From assembly GCA_001599295.1 (NCBI GenBank), contig BCGN01000001.1:124001-188000 (forward strand): 64,000 bases of DNA. Direction: 5' to 3'. Positions 63,195 through 64,000 of this stretch are shown piece by piece. The notes beneath the pieces were generated by a model. The model saw only the letters and a program-made list of their open reading frames with translations. It did not search any database and was not told the origin of the DNA. Origin of the DNA: Sporopachydermia quercuum (Eukaryota > Ascomycota > Sporopachydermiomycetes > Sporopachydermiales > Sporopachydermiaceae). The translations under genes and the position numbers were made by a program. Position 1 is the first letter of the stretch, and every line of letters begins with the position of its first letter.

Positions 63195-64000
63195 TTACTC
63201 CACCACATCCAACCCGACGATCTCCTCAAACAACTCGGCACAAGGGACATTAGCATTCATTCGTGCACACAATAAAAATGATCCCGAGAATTTCCGGTGT
63301 AAACTATACGTCTCCTCTGGTGGAGGGGTTAACCGTTGCTGTAACATAACACCGATATTAGCCCGAACCCTATTGGTTATATCCTGATTACTGAAATCAA
63401 ACCCTTTCCCGCGGTTCTCCTTACTGAAGGGTTCACCTAGTACAAGCATGGAATCCACATGAGCATCCTTCATAGTTTCCGTTTCCATTCCAGTGAGATA
63501 TCCGAGTTTTAACGAGTACTTTTCACATAAGACTCTATCCTGTTTTACTGCGGCTCGGAGACAGTTTAGGTAATTGTGAATAAACTTCTCCGAGAATTCT
63601 CGAGCAGATCCGAAGTCCAAAAGCTCGATCTTACCCGTTTTCTCATTATACAAGAAATTTGCCCAATTCGGATCAGTTTGCATAAACTTGAATTTAGCTA
63701 TTTCAAGCAAACAAAGTCTCATTATATTTGTGGCAATCCAATTCTTTGTGGCTTGGTTCCAATCTCCTTTCACAATCTCAGTTCCTTCCATTTTCTCCAT
63801 GGTAAGCACGTTACTACCCGATAAATCATGAANCACTTGAGGAACCACAAATACTTCGTCCCGAGATTCCAAAAGTAAGTTTCGGAACCTTTCAAGATTT
63901 TGTGCTTCTCGGATATAATCACATTCCCATTTCAGTTCCATCCGGGCGTTATCTACCGATTGTCGGAGAAACAGCCCATCAGGGAGCATCCGAGAAGCAG
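63195..64000 (-). CDS. COQ8: Coq8/Abc1 atypical kinase, C-terminal part
   Basis: UbiB-family atypical kinase/ATPase of the mitochondrial inner membrane, needed for coenzyme Q synthesis and stability of the CoQ synthome. The frame is open across the right edge (64000) with [15 protein letters not shown] before and after the first ATG, so that ATG is internal and the N-terminal half lies outside. Visible motifs: [33 protein letters not shown], the catalytic-loop equivalent [16 protein letters not shown] and the DFG-type [12 protein letters not shown]. The C-terminal helical region ([20 protein letters not shown]) is typical of Coq8. The KxGQ motif would lie upstream of the window. One N at 63833 is tolerated. 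Confidence 0.95.
   Translation of the reverse strand, partial: ASRMLPDGLFLRQSVDNARMELKWECDYIREAQNLERFRNLLLESRDEVFVVPQVXHDLSGSNVLTMEKMEGTEIVKGDWNQATKNWIATNIMRLCLLEIAKFKFMQTDPNWANFLYNEKTGKIELLDFGSAREFSEKFIHNYLNCLRAAVKQDRVLCEKYSLKLGYLTGMETETMKDAHVDSMLVLGEPFSKENRGKGFDFSNQDITNRVRANIGVMLQQRLTPPPEETYSLHRKFSGSFLLCARMNANVPCAELFEEIVGLDVVE

Overview
This 64 kb window looks like nuclear chromosomal DNA of a budding yeast (Saccharomycotina). It is AT-rich, compact and gene-dense, and most genes have clear one-to-one yeast homologues. Two things place it outside the CTG-Ser/Ala groups and probably in an early-branching lineage. First, CTG codons fall at invariant leucines, for example inside the LFG repeats of NUP49 (10931-10933). 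Second, introns are frequent and sit at the 5' end of genes, and the window encodes an AlkB-type dioxygenase with CUE and GRF domains that I do not know from Saccharomyces cerevisiae. Seven introns can be read fully and an eighth acceptor is visible. All share GTAAGT, GTATGT or GTGAGT donors and a CTAAC branch site 6-17 bases before the acceptor AG. I cannot name the species. Single N bases are scattered throughout.

Layout. 1-12.4 kb: SAE2-like (partial, -), BUD13 (+), XRN1 (-) and NUP49 (+). This matches, in order and orientation, S. cerevisiae YGL175C-YGL174W-YGL173C-YGL172W, so it is an old conserved block. About 12.5-15.4 kb: a decayed PIF/Harbinger DNA transposon with a Myb/SANT-like gene (+) and a DDE transposase (-). 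16.6-19.5 kb: an unrecognised single-pass membrane protein. 20.8-30.5 kb: five minus-strand genes (COX19, a C2H2 zinc-finger factor, VPS29, an AGX1-like aminotransferase, RCF1); COX19, VPS29 and RCF1 need introns to be read correctly. 31.4-38.3 kb: CUE-AlkB-GRF protein (+), YAE1 (-), then two unrecognised plus-strand genes. 38.35-41.58 kb: a gene-poor gap. 41.6-49.2 kb: a catalytically dead GPI-type aspartyl-protease-like protein, a YMD8/SLC35C2-type transporter, an aldo/keto reductase and TIF35 (eIF3g). 49.2-52.3 kb: another gene-poor gap. 52.3-64 kb: a Laf1/Dgr2-type WD40 protein (+), OCA5-like TBC protein (-), NOP13 (+), an ENTH/epsin-like protein with three exons (+) and COQ8 (-, runs off the window).

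Functionally the set is ordinary housekeeping: mRNA splicing, decay and translation (BUD13, XRN1, TIF35), nuclear pore and ribosome biogenesis or maturation (NUP49, NOP13, YAE1), mitochondrial respiration (COX19, RCF1, COQ8) and membrane traffic (VPS29, ENTH protein, transporter). I found no tRNA, rRNA, CRISPR, LTR element or biosynthetic cluster, and no convincing undescribed multi-gene system. The points most worth a second look are a 15-nt microexon in VPS29, an intron after only four coding bases in XRN1, four leucine-rich helical motifs in the XRN1 tail, the dead protease, the CUE-AlkB-GRF architecture, the Harbinger relic, and the unassigned membrane proteins at 16.6 and 35.5 kb.
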